Origin: Ampelomyces quisqualis
Taxonomy: Eukaryota; Ascomycota; Dothideomycetes; Pleosporales; Phaeosphaeriaceae
Direction of reading: 5' to 3'
NCBI GenBank assembly: GCA_018398575.1
Contig: JAGTXZ010000002.1
Span: forward strand, 126,501-190,500
DNA: 64,000 nt
A program made the translations under genes and the position numbers. Below are positions 35,855 to 48,200 of the stretch, piece by piece. Below the pieces are notes generated by a model, which saw nothing but the letters and a program-made list of their open reading frames with translations, searched no databases and was not told the origin of the DNA. Each line of letters starts with the position of its first letter. The stretch's first letter is position 1.

Positions 35855-35918
35855 AGAAGCTATACAGAAATAGTAGAGAAGTAAGTAAGCAAGAATTGCA
35901 ATAACAACAGAGTTGCTA
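35855..35918. other. Short stretch between Gypsy-3a and the pogo element
   Basis: 64 bases with little RIP (GCAAGAATTGCAATAACAAC). It could be the continuation of Copia-2 or unique flank; it is too short to tell. Confidence 0.3.
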
Positions 35919-38044
35919 ACGTATTCAACTACCGAATGCACGGCCCTACCAAGTGCACGCAACACAATTTTTTGGCCAATTTTCAACTAATTATATCTCA
36001 ACTACCATGACAGGTATTGAAGCTGCGATTGCAGCAATTGAATTGCTAAGCCTTAGAGAAGATTTTACATATGCAGAAATTGCCAAAAAATACAACTGCG
36101 ACCAATCTACGTTATCCCAACGCCACTAAGGGCTCACACAGGCCTGTGTAACGGCACTTGCAAATAGGCAGTTACTTAACACTACGCAAGAAGCTGAGCT
36201 TGTACGATATATTCAGACGCTTGTAGGCCGTAGGCTGCCTCTATCAAAGCCAATGATACGCAATTTTGCCAGCCAGATAGCTTAGAAAGATGTGGGCAAA
36301 AACTGGGCTGATCGCTTTGTCCGCCGCCATCACGTCAATCTTATCTTACACTAGGCCTCTGGCCTTAACCGCTAACGCTTCAAAGCCAACTCTGCCTTTA
36401 AGTATACGCTATACTTTGAGCTTCTTAAGCGCAAGATCAAGCAATACAACGTGGAATCCTAGTATACATACAATATAGATAAGAAGGGCTTTTTGATTAG
36501 AATACTGTTAAAAATGAAGCAGGTGTTCTCTAAGAGCGCTTTTGAAGAGGGAAAGCTACAGCACATACTACAGGATAGCAATTGAGAGTGGATTACTACT
36601 ATAGCTTGCATCTGTGCTAATAGCTTGTTACTTACGCCTGCTCTTATCTACTAGGCTTAATCTAGGGCTATTTAAGACACCTGGTTACAAGACTTTGATC
36701 TAACACAACACTGTGCTTTCTTTACAAGCTTAACTTCTGGATAGACAAGTTATGATATAGGGCTTGCCTGGCTGAAACAGGTCTTTGATTAAGAAACAAA
36801 GAAGAAAGCACGTACCTTATGGCGGCTGCTTATCCTTAATAGCTATAGATTACACGTTTCTATAGAGTTTATTAAGTATTGCTATGCAAACAAGATACTC
36901 CTTATGATATATCTGCCTTACAGTACGCATACGCTTCAGCCGCTTAACGTTGTTATGTTTGCTTTACTTGCTACTGCCTACAAAGCTAAGCTTACTTCCT
37001 TCCTCAATTAGGCCTAAGGCCTTACAAGCATTACAAAAAGAGACTTCTACTACTTATTTGATACTGCCTGGCGCTCCTCTTTCAAAGAAACGCTTATCAA
37101 AAAGTCCTTTGAGGCAACAGGCATCTCACCGTTAAATCCTAACGTTATCTTGAAGCGGTTCTTAACACCACAAGAAGACGTATCTAGGCCAGCCTCAAGT
37201 AGCTCTTTAACCTTAGTACTAAGTGCTAGCAACTGGCGAAAGATTGAGCAATTGCTACGGCAAGCAGTAGATAATATCTACAATCAAAACTCCAAGAAGC
37301 TTAGCCAGACTATCTACACGATCTCAGCCAAAAATCAGATCCTATAACATGAAAACTACAACCTCAAAGAAGCCCTAGCCAATAAGAAGCGGCGTAGGCA
37401 GCGTGGCAAAGCTTTGTTACTCAAGCTACCTGCTGATTATAATAGAGGAGCAGTATTCTGGTTACTAAACAAGGTAGCAGAGGCACGTAATTGCCAGGAG
37501 CAAAAGAACCTTCAAGAACAGCAGTTACAGCAGCAAAAAAGTAAGGCAATTAAGCTTTGTAAGCAGCAAAAGCTTGCCAAAGCTCAGCTACTTGAAGAGC
37601 GTCGCCTACAGCGTATTGCAGCAAAGGAGGAGCGGGAGCGCTTAGCTGCTGAGAAAGCCCTTTAGCGTAAGCAAGATAAGATAGCTAAGGAGCTTCAAAA
37701 GCAACTTTAAAATGATATCAAAACATCCTAAAGAGGTAAGAGGCAAAGCCTTAAGCCTACAAACGCTACTCTAATAGTTGTGGCTGATGAGATACCTCCT
37801 GTTGATGATGCTACTGCATCAGCAGCTCCGCAGCTCACCCGACGTGGCCGGCCAATAAGACTACTAACAAAGCTGCTTTTGTAACAAAAATCTCCCAATA
37901 TACTCATCAATACAATATCAACTCAACACTAGAAAATCCTGTGATAATAGCTATTGTGGGTGGCTGTACAGCCTCATTTTTGTGGTAGCCTATTTTTGAT
38001 GTTCGTGCATTCGGTGGGGCCGTGCATTCGGTGGTTGAACACGT
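35919..38044 (+). mobile_element. pogo/Fot1-type (Tc1-mariner superfamily) DNA transposon, lightly RIP-mutated
   Basis: Terminal inverted repeats of about 45 bp start ACGTATTCAACTACCG on the left and, reverse-complemented, ACGTGTTCAACCACCG on the right. The element is flanked by TA on both sides (35917-35918 and 38045-38046), the target preference of this superfamily. TIR differences are mainly C/T and G/A. The right TIR contains the word CGTGCATTCGGTGG twice in tandem. One plus-strand transposase frame fills the middle. Length 2126 bp is usual for Fot1-like elements. It marks the left edge of the GC-normal island. Confidence 0.9.
36007..37884 (+). pseudogene. Fot1/pogo-family transposase, inactivated by in-frame stops
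   Basis: A single frame from the ATG at 36007 runs the length of the element, with stops that are all TAG or TAA. The N-terminus is a psq-type helix-turn-helix (FTYAEIAKKYNCDQSTLSQR, residues about 19-39). A CENP-B-type second HTH follows (EAELVRYIQTLVGRRLPLSK, then NWADRFVRRH). Then comes the DDE domain: DKKGFLIR, LLILNSYRLH where the family has an Asp at the Asn, and LPYSTHTLQPLNV where the third acidic residue is again Asn. A GISPLNPNVIL segment and a long Gln/Lys/Glu-rich coiled coil (about 37485-37665) close the protein. Two catalytic Asp-to-Asn changes and many stops make it inactive. Open pieces at 37150-37347 and 37414-37665 are parts of this one gene. Confidence 0.88.
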
Positions 38045-38855
38045 TAGTAGGCCTAAGTATAGATAGCAAAGACAACAGTATACCTGGTGCAAGCGGGCAG
38101 AGTAGGTGCAGTCGATAAGAGTTGAGACTAAGTGGCGGACGCTACCTGACTAGAACTCGGCTAGTAGCATAGGGACGGCTAGTCCCTCCTGACAAGTGTA
38201 GCGCTACACTAAGCGCAACGTATTTCACGGCAGTGGCGGCCCGTTGCCTCACGTGTCTTAGGCGCTCGGCGGCCGACATCGCCCGTACTCTAAGGCCTCC
38301 TGAACACGGGACAAAGTCCAAATTCGTCTGCGATCAAGCGAAGCTACGGAAGACAGGAAGCCGCTGGAGCTCTTTAGCGTTCGATGCATAAGGAACGCCA
38401 GTGGCGCTACATGCGAACTGGGACCAGGAGTAGTCGATCGGTGGATGGAACGATTCTTCCGAGGGGAGAATTCTCGCTGACCAGCCAATTGGGTTGTGAC
38501 CGCGGGTAGTGGGTCCTACACGACCTTAAAGTCTTAGTGCGAACACATGGATGCCATGCGAGGCCTCCACTCTTACTGGTTCTAGATCCGGAAAACTTGC
38601 TGCTTCTGTTGTTCTCTGACATCGAATTGCTTGCAAGACCCGCCGGACGCATCAGAGTGGAAACTCTTGATGCACGAATTCGAAGATCTTCGAAAGGAGC
38701 AGATGGGTTTTCAATAAAACTCCTGTAATCGCATTGCAGGCCGCCTTTCTACCTTGCTCTTACCTCGACATAACACCTTGACCCTGCGCTCTAGCTGGCA
38801 GTGTCACCTCGATTACTCCGAGTGGAACGAAACATCAACCTCCAATACGTCAAAA
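38045..38855. other. Gene-free stretch upstream of the Pth11-like gene
   Basis: About 800 bases of ordinary, GC-normal sequence between the pogo element and the start of the receptor-like gene. Overlapping short open frames on both strands (for example 38258-38488 and 38407-38652 minus, 38537-38728 plus) have no recognisable protein motif or conserved composition. I treat this as promoter and spacer. An inverted-repeat word GTGTAGCGCTACAC sits at about 38196-38209. No clear TATA box or operator can be assigned. Confidence 0.5.
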
Positions 38856-40171
38856 ATGCAGGAACGCGGCGGACAAATTGCGGGCGTTGCTATTACTTTC
38901 CTCGTCCTGACGTGGGTGACTGTTGGCCTACGTTGCTATGTCAGGTTTGTTCAAACCGTACTTAGGTCCATGAACGATATGCTGAGGTGTGTTAATGCGC
39001 AGAACATTCATGGTGAAGTCTTTCGGCCTCGATGATCAAGTCATGGTCGTAACCCTGCTCTTGTTCACAGCATACTTGGCTTGCCAGCTCGGAGGCGCGA
39101 TTCACGGCAGCGGTGCCCATCGCGAAAATCTTACAGACAAGCAGGCTCAGACCGCACTCCACTTCTGGTTCTTCTGTGAGATTTTGTACACCATGTCAAC
39201 CTCGATCCTCAAAATAGCTGTTGGCCTCTTCCTCCTGCGCATCACCATCTTACCACTCCACATCTGGATCATCCGGATCATGATGATGGCCTCCGCATTT
39301 CTCGGGACCGCATACGCACTTTTGGTCCTGTTTCAGTGCAGACCAATTTCGTTCTGGTGGGACTTGAGCCCGGATAGTAATGGCACCTGTCTTTCGGCTT
39401 CGCTGGTTGTGATCTTCACTTACATCGTTTCCGGGCTAAACTCATTCGCGGATTGGACTTTTGGCATTTTGCCCATCTTCATCGTGAAGGATCTGCAGAT
39501 GAAGAACCGCGCGAAGATTATTGTCAGCTCGGTTATCGGCTTAGCAGCAATGTAAGTGGCACTGTGCATGCGATCGATGTCATCCGTCCATGACCACAGG
39601 CATGCTAACGTACATCGTCAGTGGTTCAACAGCGACGATCATTCGTTTGCCTTACACATCAACCTTGGAGCCGTACAAGGGAGACTTCCTTTATCGAACT
39701 ACAGATTTCGCTATCTGGACCACAGTCGAAGTAGGCGTAGGCATAACAGCTGGTTGCATTGCGACATTGCGACCGCTCGTCAAATCGACTATGGGATCTT
39801 CGGGACAATCCTCTGGCAAATGGTGGAGCAAAAGGAAGAGCTCAGTCTTAAGTGGAACTCCCCTCGATAAGTTTCGGCCAACGGGAGAGAGGGCGGCGAC
39901 AAAGACTACCATTACAGGTGGTAGGGCCAGTGAAGATTCCGACAAGGAAACGTTCTTACACACGGGCGTTTCTCCTGAGCAGTGGAAGAATGGTATCAAC
40001 AAAAGCGTTTCGACTACTGTGGTGGAAGAGCGTGCGACTGTAAATCAGAAGCCGATGAGGCCAGGACAAAGCTTGAACAGTGTACGAGCGGGTAGTCCTG
40101 GTACTGAGAGCGATTCAAGCTTGGGGCACGATGTGAGCGTAAAACCCACTCGTGCACATGAACGGTTCTAG
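38856..40171 (+). CDS. Pth11-like / SAT4-family seven-transmembrane (fungal rhodopsin-domain) protein
   Basis: Three exons, 38856-38944, 39003-39551 and 39622-40171, join in frame to 395 residues. Intron 1 (38945-39002) is GTTTGT...GCGCAG. Intron 2 (39552-39621) is GTAAGT...CAG with a perfect GCTAAC branch site. Splicing gives CYVRTFMVKSFGLDDQ and SVIGLAAIGSTATIIR, both typical of the family. Seven hydrophobic spans lie near residues 8-28, 43-64, 84-108, 116-140, 163-190, 201-222 and 243-262. Family signatures include FQCRPISFWWD (140-150), GTC (157-159) and NSFADWTFGILPIF (176-189). The C-terminal 130 residues are hydrophilic and Ser/Thr-rich, probably cytoplasmic. There is no CFEM domain. 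Some relatives (Pth11) sense surfaces in plant pathogens, but most members, and this one, have no known ligand. The start ATG is the one that places TM1 at residue 8; an in-frame ATG at 38754 is possible. Looks intact and free of RIP. Confidence 0.88.
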
Positions 40172-40986
40172 CTGAGATAGCCTTTTACAACTAATGCATT
40201 AACAATCATCTGTGAAAGACTTGCTCCATTTCAATTCACCATGGGCTTCTCGCGACATCCAGACTGGTGGTAACTTGAAAATTGTAAATCTATGAAGGTA
40301 ATGGATGAGTGATAATGTCTAAAAAGGATTTGGCGCGTTAGCTGATGATGACTTTGACTCGGCGGCCTCATCGTTTGGCCTTGACTGTAGCTATACCAAG
40401 CACGATTCCTTCTAGCGTCACGTCAAGATTCGTTTTGGAAAGGGTTCCCTCGTGGTGGCGACGACAAACCATCATCACGTAGATGTCAGTATCTGTAAGC
40501 CTCAATCATCCACTAGGAATACTGCCAACAATGGTTACTCTGTAGCTAGCAACTTGAGCCACACACTTAGCGTACCCCAACCTTACGACCGAACTTCTTG
40601 CTGCAGTAAACGTATTTCTCTTTAACTAGGCCGGCTGCGCTATAGCCGGCTTCATTTGAAAAGCTGCGCGGCAGATTCCTCCAAACACAACGCTATAGTC
40701 AGCGCTAAGAACAGGACGTAGTACTGCTACTAATTATCTAATTTGCTTACGCCACTATCTACAACAGAGTAAACTACTTGTAGTAGTAACAATTTAGAAT
40801 AGGCCTACGCTCTAAAGATATAGTACTGTTACACAGGCTATATACCGTTTCTATAGCTTTTCTAATTAGCTTAAATCTTAAAAAGCTACTAGAAAGTAAA
40901 TTACTATAAAAAACTTTAGGCTTTTTGTTAATACTCTAGACGTATTTTTTAAAATCTTAGAGTATAAGATCTTTATAACGCTGCGC
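40172..40986. other. Island edge: 3' flank of the Pth11-like gene passing into AT-rich DNA
   Basis: No gene seen. 40172-40620 is GC-normal 3' flank. At 40630-40650 there is a short hairpin, GCCGGCT, loop GCGCTAT, then AGCCGGC. Composition falls sharply after about 40700 and the last 250 bases are RIP-type AT-rich sequence without a readable frame, ending at the LTR of Gypsy-3b. Confidence 0.5.
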
Positions 40987-41458
40987 TATAACAGACTACT
41001 ACCTAGAGACTCTCTTAGTTACAATAAAACCTTAGGTCTGTAATAGAAATACTAGAAGGGTTCTAGGGCTAGAACGACTAAAGACTTTAAGAACTAGAAC
41101 TTGTGTAACAGAGTATGTGAATCAGCAGATTACGGAATTGTTACGTATAATACCTAAGCATGTTACTAAGAAAGTAAGGATTCTTTTAGGATTAGACTAA
41201 CTAATTAAGCTATCTCTTAGCTTAGTGTATTTAATCTAATCTATCTTTACATAGCATAGAACAGGTAATAGAAACTTTTTACTTACAATAACTTAATCTA
41301 TAGTATCGCTTAGCACCTACAACTTGTAAAGGTTCTAGGACTAGAACTAGTAGAGGATTTCTAGGTAGCTATAAAAGACTCTTATAGTAGTTTCTAAATA
41401 GGCTATTAAATTTATAACTTTATATCCTAGCACTTACACTAGAGGTCTACTTCTTATA
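40987..41458 (+). repeat. Gypsy-3b 5' LTR, split by a solo LTR
   Basis: LTR halves 40987-41103 and 41327-41458 flank the insert at 41104-41321 and rejoin to 249 bp after removing the insert and one ACTTG. It carries a single copy of the 26-bp unit that is triplicated in the 3' LTR. Confidence 0.85.
41104..41321. repeat. Solo LTR (Gypsy-4 family) with TSD ACTTG
   Basis: 218 bp, TGTAACAGAG...CACCTACA, flanked by perfect ACTTG duplications (41099-41103 and 41322-41326). It is homologous end to end to the LTR at 55410-55628, so it is a solo LTR of that element family. It is less RIP-mutated than the host LTR (retains CAGCAGATTACGG), fitting a later insertion. Confidence 0.9.
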
Positions 41459-44400
41459 ATTAAATTTAATTAACCTTTACTAGGCTGCAAAGCTATTAGT
41501 AAACTTCTACTATAGAAAATATACCTATCTTTATAATAGTCTAAGAAATAATAGCGTAGGCTATTAAGATAAGATATAAAGGTATTCTAAGGTCTATAAT
41601 TAACTTAGAACTTAACTAGGTAATTATTAACAATTACCTTAATCTAGATAAGTAAGGGCTTAAGAAATAACTACTATTTAACAGCCTTAAGAGAGCACTA
41701 GTATAGAGAAAGCTTAGTTAGTTTTCTATTACTAGACTCTTAAAAGATAAAGAGAAAGCCTTAGCAGAACCTAAGCTAGACCTAATAGAGCTTATAAGGT
41801 TACTATAAGAATAGAGTATAAGACTTATAACTTAGTTATCCTCTCTTAAAGCTTTTAGCTATTTAGAAACGTCTACTAAAAATTTACCTACCTAAAAAAT
41901 ACATAAGGTTCTAGACCTAGAAGCCTTTAGTATAGACTAGAGAGAATATTATAATCTAGACTTAGATAGAGTATAAACAAGAGTATAATAGTATAGGCTT
42001 AGGGTTTTAAGTAGATAATATCTTTAACTGCCTTAAGAGAATAGCTATAAATATAGCTCTATTATAGATAATGCAAAACCTATTAGAGCCTGCTTCTAAA
42101 CTATAGAGGTTTCTTAACAACTAATTTAGAGATAAACTATACGCAGAAAGAGATAAGAGGAAGCTCTAAACAATCTAATAAAATAAAAACTTCTTATAGA
42201 ACTTAAACGCAGAGTTTATAAGACTAGCCTATAATATAAGTAAAGAAGATAATAAATTAAACCTTAAAATACAGTATCTAGACACTATATAATAAGATCT
42301 GTAAGACTAGATAATCTAAATAGATACTAAGGTAGAGTAGAATATCTTTAACTTAATAGACTAAGTAGTAGTTATTAAAGAAAATTTGTTCTAAGCTAAA
42401 CTTAGTAGTAATAACTTAAAGAAAAAGAGCTACACTAGAGAACCTATAGAATAAGAACTTATAAGAAGTTACTTAGAGAGGCCTAAGAAAAGCTCCTATA
42501 ATAAGAAGAAGAAAAAGTAAGCTATAGAGAAAAAAAGTCCTATAAAAGGTAGAATAATCTATACCTACGTTATAGTAGGTCTAGATATTAAACTAGTAAG
42601 TGTAACTTATCTCTACTTTCTAAGCTATTAAAAATTATCTTAACAAAAACTAAGGATAAGGAGAAAGAGGAAATGTAAGAAGACTTTCTAAGCTTAAAAA
42701 ATAAGTAACTCCTGTTTGAAGACGTAGACAAGAGTCTAATACTTTAACTTTAGAAAAGAATAAGAAAATTTTAACAATTCTAAGGCAAGTAGTAAGATTA
42801 GAAGCCTATAACTATATATATAATTGTTAATTAATTAGTAGTTACCTCTATATTAATTAATATAGAATGTCTTACTTCTACTATTATCTTAGCTAAATTA
42901 ATCTATAAGAGTAAGTTAAAGTGCACTTTAGTAAAACTAAGAAAGATTATTAGAATAGCAGAAGCTTTGACTTAGATAAGAACTATAGTCTAGATAAGAA
43001 TTAACATTAATAGTTATCAAGAAATAATATAGGCCTATAAGCTAAATTAAGATTATAAATATAACTTAGTTCTTAGAAGGCTATAAAAAAAATTAACATA
43101 ATATTACTATAGCTTCTATAAAGAAGTTAGTATACATATACTCTACGCAGATATAGATTAGATGTTACAAGAGTAAAAAACCTTTTCCTCTATAAAATAT
43201 TACTACTATAGCTTTTTCTGTGTAGTATAAAAGAGCTTAGAAAGATAAGAGTATCTGCTTCTGTACAGCCTTAATAGTAGATATCTAAAAGGCCTTATAA
43301 AATAAGACTCTAGTAGACCTTAAGATAGTCTTCTTAGCTTTCTTACAGAATTAGTATAAGACCTTTTTCTAAACTAAAGTAGATAATCTTTTTTCTAGGC
43401 GCAGACCTATGATTAACTACTTAATTAAGTTAGTCTAGAAAGATAGAAAACCTGCAAAAGTTCTATAGAGCCTTCTATATAGTATTTTATAAGAGAACTT
43501 ACTATCTAGACAGAGGGTTTATTAGAGTAGGCTAATCTAGTACCTCTACTCTAGTCTTATTTGCTAAGGAACCTAGTAAGAGCCTCTAATTCTGTATAAA
43601 CTATTAGGCACTAAGTACTATTACTAGATAGAACTAATACCTACTCTTTCTAATAAAGAAAACTCTAGTATAAATCTCTAAGACTAGGTAGTTTACTAAA
43701 GTATATATTATTTAAGCTTTCTATAAAATTAGGATCGTAGAGAGAGACAAATAGAAGGTAGCGTTCTAGACCTACTGTAGTTACTATAAATAGCTAGTAA
43801 CCCTCTTTAGCCTTATAAATGTACTTAGCACTTTCTAAAGATATATAAATTTAATACTATAGAATACCTAGATAACTTTTACTTAGCCTATATTAATAAT
43901 ATACTTATTTACTCTAGTAGGTCTAAGGCAAACTATAAAGAAAAAGTAAAGCTAATAGTACAGAAGCTAGAGAACGCTAACTATACTTAGACGTAAACAA
44001 AAGCAAGTTTAGCGTAAAGAAAACTAAGTATCTAGGATTTGTTATTCAAGCAAGAAAGAAGATAAGTATAGATCTAGAAAAAAGTAAGGTAATACAATTA
44101 TAGATCCTACTCAAAACTATAAAAAGTATCTGCAGCTTTATTAAATTTGCTAACTTCTACTACTAGTTTATAAAGAATGTCTCTAAGCTAGCTACTTCTC
44201 TAACTAAACTTATAGAGAAGACTACCTAGTTTACCTAGGAAATAGACTAATAATTAGCTGTTAATAGACTAAAAAAAGCGTTTATAGCAAAACTATCTCT
44301 TATAAATTTTAACGTAGAGCTAGAAATAGTAGTAGAATATAACGCCTCTAGGTAGTTAACTAAGAGGGTTCTATTATAGTATAAAAAGGATAGACACCTA

Positions 44401-47400
44401 TAAGTTGTAGTATACTACTTTTTAAAAAAAAATATAGTAGAGGTTAACTACACTATCTATAATAAAGAACTATTAGTAGTAATTAAATATCTTGAATAGT
44501 AGAAAACTAAACTTAGATAAGTAAAGCACTTTACCATACAAATAGACTATAAGAACTTAGAGTACTTTGTAATAACCTAGCTACTTATAGAAAGACACGT
44601 GCGCTAGGTAGGTTTCCTTAGTATATTTAATATAACGTTTTAGTTCTATCTAGGAATTATTACCAATTGCGCAAATATACTGTTATAAAAGAAGCAAGAC
44701 ATTCTATAAGAAAAAGACAGTATATAGGTTGGGTTAGAAACCTTTTAGCTACTAATATCTACCTAAGGAAATATTAATAACCTACTAGAAGAAGAAAACT
44801 ACGTTATAAGAGTATACTTTACTTAACCTAAGAGTAAGCTACAAGAACTACTAGAACTAGCTAGAGTTAACTATCTGTAAGAAGAGTTATAGAAGTAAGC
44901 TACTATAAATAATAAAGTATACTAGACAGCTCTAGAGGCTGTAGCTTCTAGCTAAAGAAAGTTCCTACTCTTCTTAGCACAAAAGGTCTTACTAGGAGAA
45001 TACTCTACTAATAAACTTAACTACTTACTCTATAGAAAATAAAAATAGCTTCTAGAATACATAGTACTATATACGCGTATTATAGTAGACACTTATAATT
45101 CTCTTCTAATACAGTACTTAGGGCGTAAAAATAGTTACCTAATTCTAGTATAAGATTACTTCTAGCCTAGTATATCTTTAAGCATCTAATAATATATCAA
45201 GAACTACGCTATCTATAGTAGGTTAAAACTATAGTAAGAAATAAAATAAGAACTACTATAACCTCTTTCTCTTGTTCTTTAAATCTAGAAAGAACTATTA
45301 ATAGACTTTGTTATTAGACTCCTACTAAGTAAAGAAATGCGTTACCTAATAGTAGTAACTAACTAACTAAGTAAAGGCCTAGTTCAAGCATTCTTAGTAG
45401 ACCTTAAGGTAAGTACTATTACTAAGGCCTTTATTCAGCGCATTATTATTTACTACTAGCTTCTAAATGCTATAGTATTAGATAAAGGTTCTTAGTTTAT
45501 AAGTAATGTTTAGATAATAATATGTAGTATACTTACTATACGTTAAAAAGTCTTTACTAGGTATTATTCCTAAACTAATAGCGCTATAGAATAAAGAAAT
45601 AGCACTATAGAATTCTATTTAAGAGCTTTTGTAGACTAGAACTAGACTAACTAGATAAAACTATACCTGGCTACCTATATTGCTATTATAGGAAGAAACG
45701 CTACCTCTACTAGAGTTAGTCTCTTCTTCTTCTGACATAGCTATAATACTAACTCTATATAACTAGACGTAGAATAGAAAGTAAAATAATAACACTAGAC
45801 TAGTATAACCTAAAAGAACCTTATAGAGGCTAAAGTAAACAAGTTTAAAAGTACTTTAGATTATGTCTAGGCCTATATAGCTAAAGCATAACAAGAAAAA
45901 GAATAATAGGCTAACTAGAACTAGTAAAAGGCTTCTAGACTCTATATAGGTAACAAAGCATAGCTATAATAAAGATAGTTAATCTCTAATAAATACCTAT
46001 TAACAAAACTTAACTAGAAGAATAGAAAGAATATAGTTACTAAGGTAATTTTTCTATATATTGTAGAACTAAACACTCCCCTAGGCTCTAACTAGACTCT
46101 AGTAATTCTTTGCCTTACTAAGAGTCTAATAACTAGTAACTAGATACTATAGTTAACAACTCTAGAGAGGTAAGTAATAAGTGTAAAGTTAATAAGGTTA
46201 TAGTGCAAAAACTTACTAGGCGTAGAAGAAAATTCTAGGTGTAATATTTAGTAAAATAGAAAGAGTATACAAAATCTATATAGAAGCTCTAGAAGAATCT
46301 GTATAACTCTTTAGTCTTAGATATATAGTTTAGCTATACTAGAATATACTAGAAGAGTAAGAGATTTCTAGATAATAAATAGAGAAACTTCTTAATAACT
46401 ACCTACTAATAGAAACTAGTAGGTAGAAAGTAAGGTAGGTTTTAGAAGGTTAAAGAAATGTTAGGCAGAACTGTAAAGATAATAGAACCTATAGGAGCAA
46501 ATTAGAGAAATATAGAACTAGCTCTTTAGATATAGTAGTAATATTCTATAACAAGAGAGAGGTAATAACTAAGAACTACTTACTAACCTTACCTAGATAG
46601 AAGTTATACGCAGTAATAGTGCGTAACTAACTATAGAAATAGTAGGAGGTTTAAAAACTAATATAGTAAATAGTAGAAAGTATTAAGAAATACTAGTAAA
46701 CATAAGCTATTCTGCTAATACAAATAAATCTAGAAATAAGAGCTACTAGAAATTCTCTAGATACTCTTATAGAAAACCTCTATAGCCTTCTATAAGCTAG
46801 AGCGCTAGATATAAGCATTAAACCTTAACTAACTAGAGAGGCTATTATAGCAGGACTAGAATCTCTAACTAGAAGCTATAAGATAACGCGTACACTAATA
46901 TCTAACTTTAACTCTCTATAGAAATTATGGCTAACCTAAGTAGAATTCTTAGGTTAATAGAAAAAACTAGAGAGTAAAAGGAAAGCTTAGCAGTTAACAG
47001 CAGGAGCTTATAGTTACTCTAGTATCTCTTCTCTCTATTAATAAGCGTCTACTACAGAACTATAATAAGCTTATGTAAAACTCTTAGGAATAGTAAAACT
47101 CTTAGTCTATAAATAAATAAAACTGCTCTAGACATAAGCTTCTACTAGAGATATAGAAAAGAGTTAGAGAACTAAAAGCACTAACTTAATAAAAAGAATA
47201 GTTAGAACTAGAATAGATTACTTAGATAACCTAATAGAATAAGAAATAGTTGTAATAAAGTATATTATTAAGAAAGAATATAAGAACAGAAGTTTATTTA
47301 CTACTACTACTATAGAAATAGAAGTACTATAAGTATAACTAACTAGAATAGAAGATATAATACTAACTAGACAAACGCCTTACTAGTTAAACGCGTAGCT

Positions 47401-47749
47401 AGGGTAGGAATTATAGGCTTAGCCTTCTTATAGATAAAATAGTAGACAAACTAACTAGGCTCTTAGCTAATAAGTTAACTGTCTTAAATCTTCTCTCTAG
47501 ACACTTAATAGTATTAATATAGACAGCAACCTTATAGATTTCTTTAATAGTCTTGTAAAGGATACTAATATAGAAGCCTATACGTAAAACCTACTAGATA
47601 TATTTCTTGTTCTATATATATTAGTAAAATACAAAAATAAAATACCTAGAACAATTAGTAAAAGTAGTAGAATACTAATAAAGATAACTTATAGTATTGT
47701 AGATAGAGGTAATTTTCTTAGATATATTCTTTAGAATGTAAATAATCCT

Positions 47750-48200
47750 ATTCTACTTACCTAGAAGCTACTAAAGAGTAGTATAGATATAAATAAGAAC
47801 CTTAGATTTACAAACCTTACGCGTAAGGCTCTAGTAGCTAGACTTATTAGAACTATACGCCTTTGCAAGACTATTCTTAAACTTCTTAAGAAAGCTAGTA
47901 TATAGATTAGCTAATATATACTAGGTTAATAGCTACTCTTACTTAGAGTTAGCCTATAAGATATCTTAAAGCGAGATAACTACAATCTTAAGGTTATTTA
48001 GAACCTAGAAGCAGATAGAATTAGCACTATAATAATAAGAAATAGTAAGTTTACTTATAAGATAATAAGTAGTATATAAGAACTTTTATAAGTTATAAGT
48101 TATCTTAGTCTAAGTAATTATATACTTACTTTTCTTACTCTTAAGCTAAATAATAGTGTAGGCTAGATAGTATAGTAGATTAAAATTACCTTTAATAATA
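47750..48200 (-). pseudogene. Antisense extra ORF of Gypsy-3b
   Basis: On the strand opposite pol, just inside the 3' LTR, a degenerate frame reads NLKIVVISLQDIL, LYTSFLKKF, AYSSNKSSYQSLTRKV and similar segments (reading TAG/TAA stops as former Gln). They align in the same order with the antisense frame of Gypsy-3a. Limits are approximate and the start codon is lost. Function unknown. Confidence 0.45.

Noticed and set aside
1..35900. AT-rich block as mitochondrial DNA or centromeric satellite
   Set aside because: It resolves into LTR elements with target duplications and nested pol genes; no mitochondrial genes or satellite arrays are seen.
36290..36478. Small plus-strand frames inside the pogo element (36290-36478, 36950-37135) as genes
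   Set aside because: Out of frame with the collinear transposase reading frame; shadows.
38258..38728. Overlapping short frames on both strands upstream of the Pth11-like gene
   Set aside because: They overlap each other, have no recognisable motif or splice partners, and fit chance frames in GC-richer DNA.
39691..40002. 103-codon minus-strand frame within the Pth11-like gene
   Set aside because: Antisense shadow of exon 3, which has clear family motifs and splice sites.
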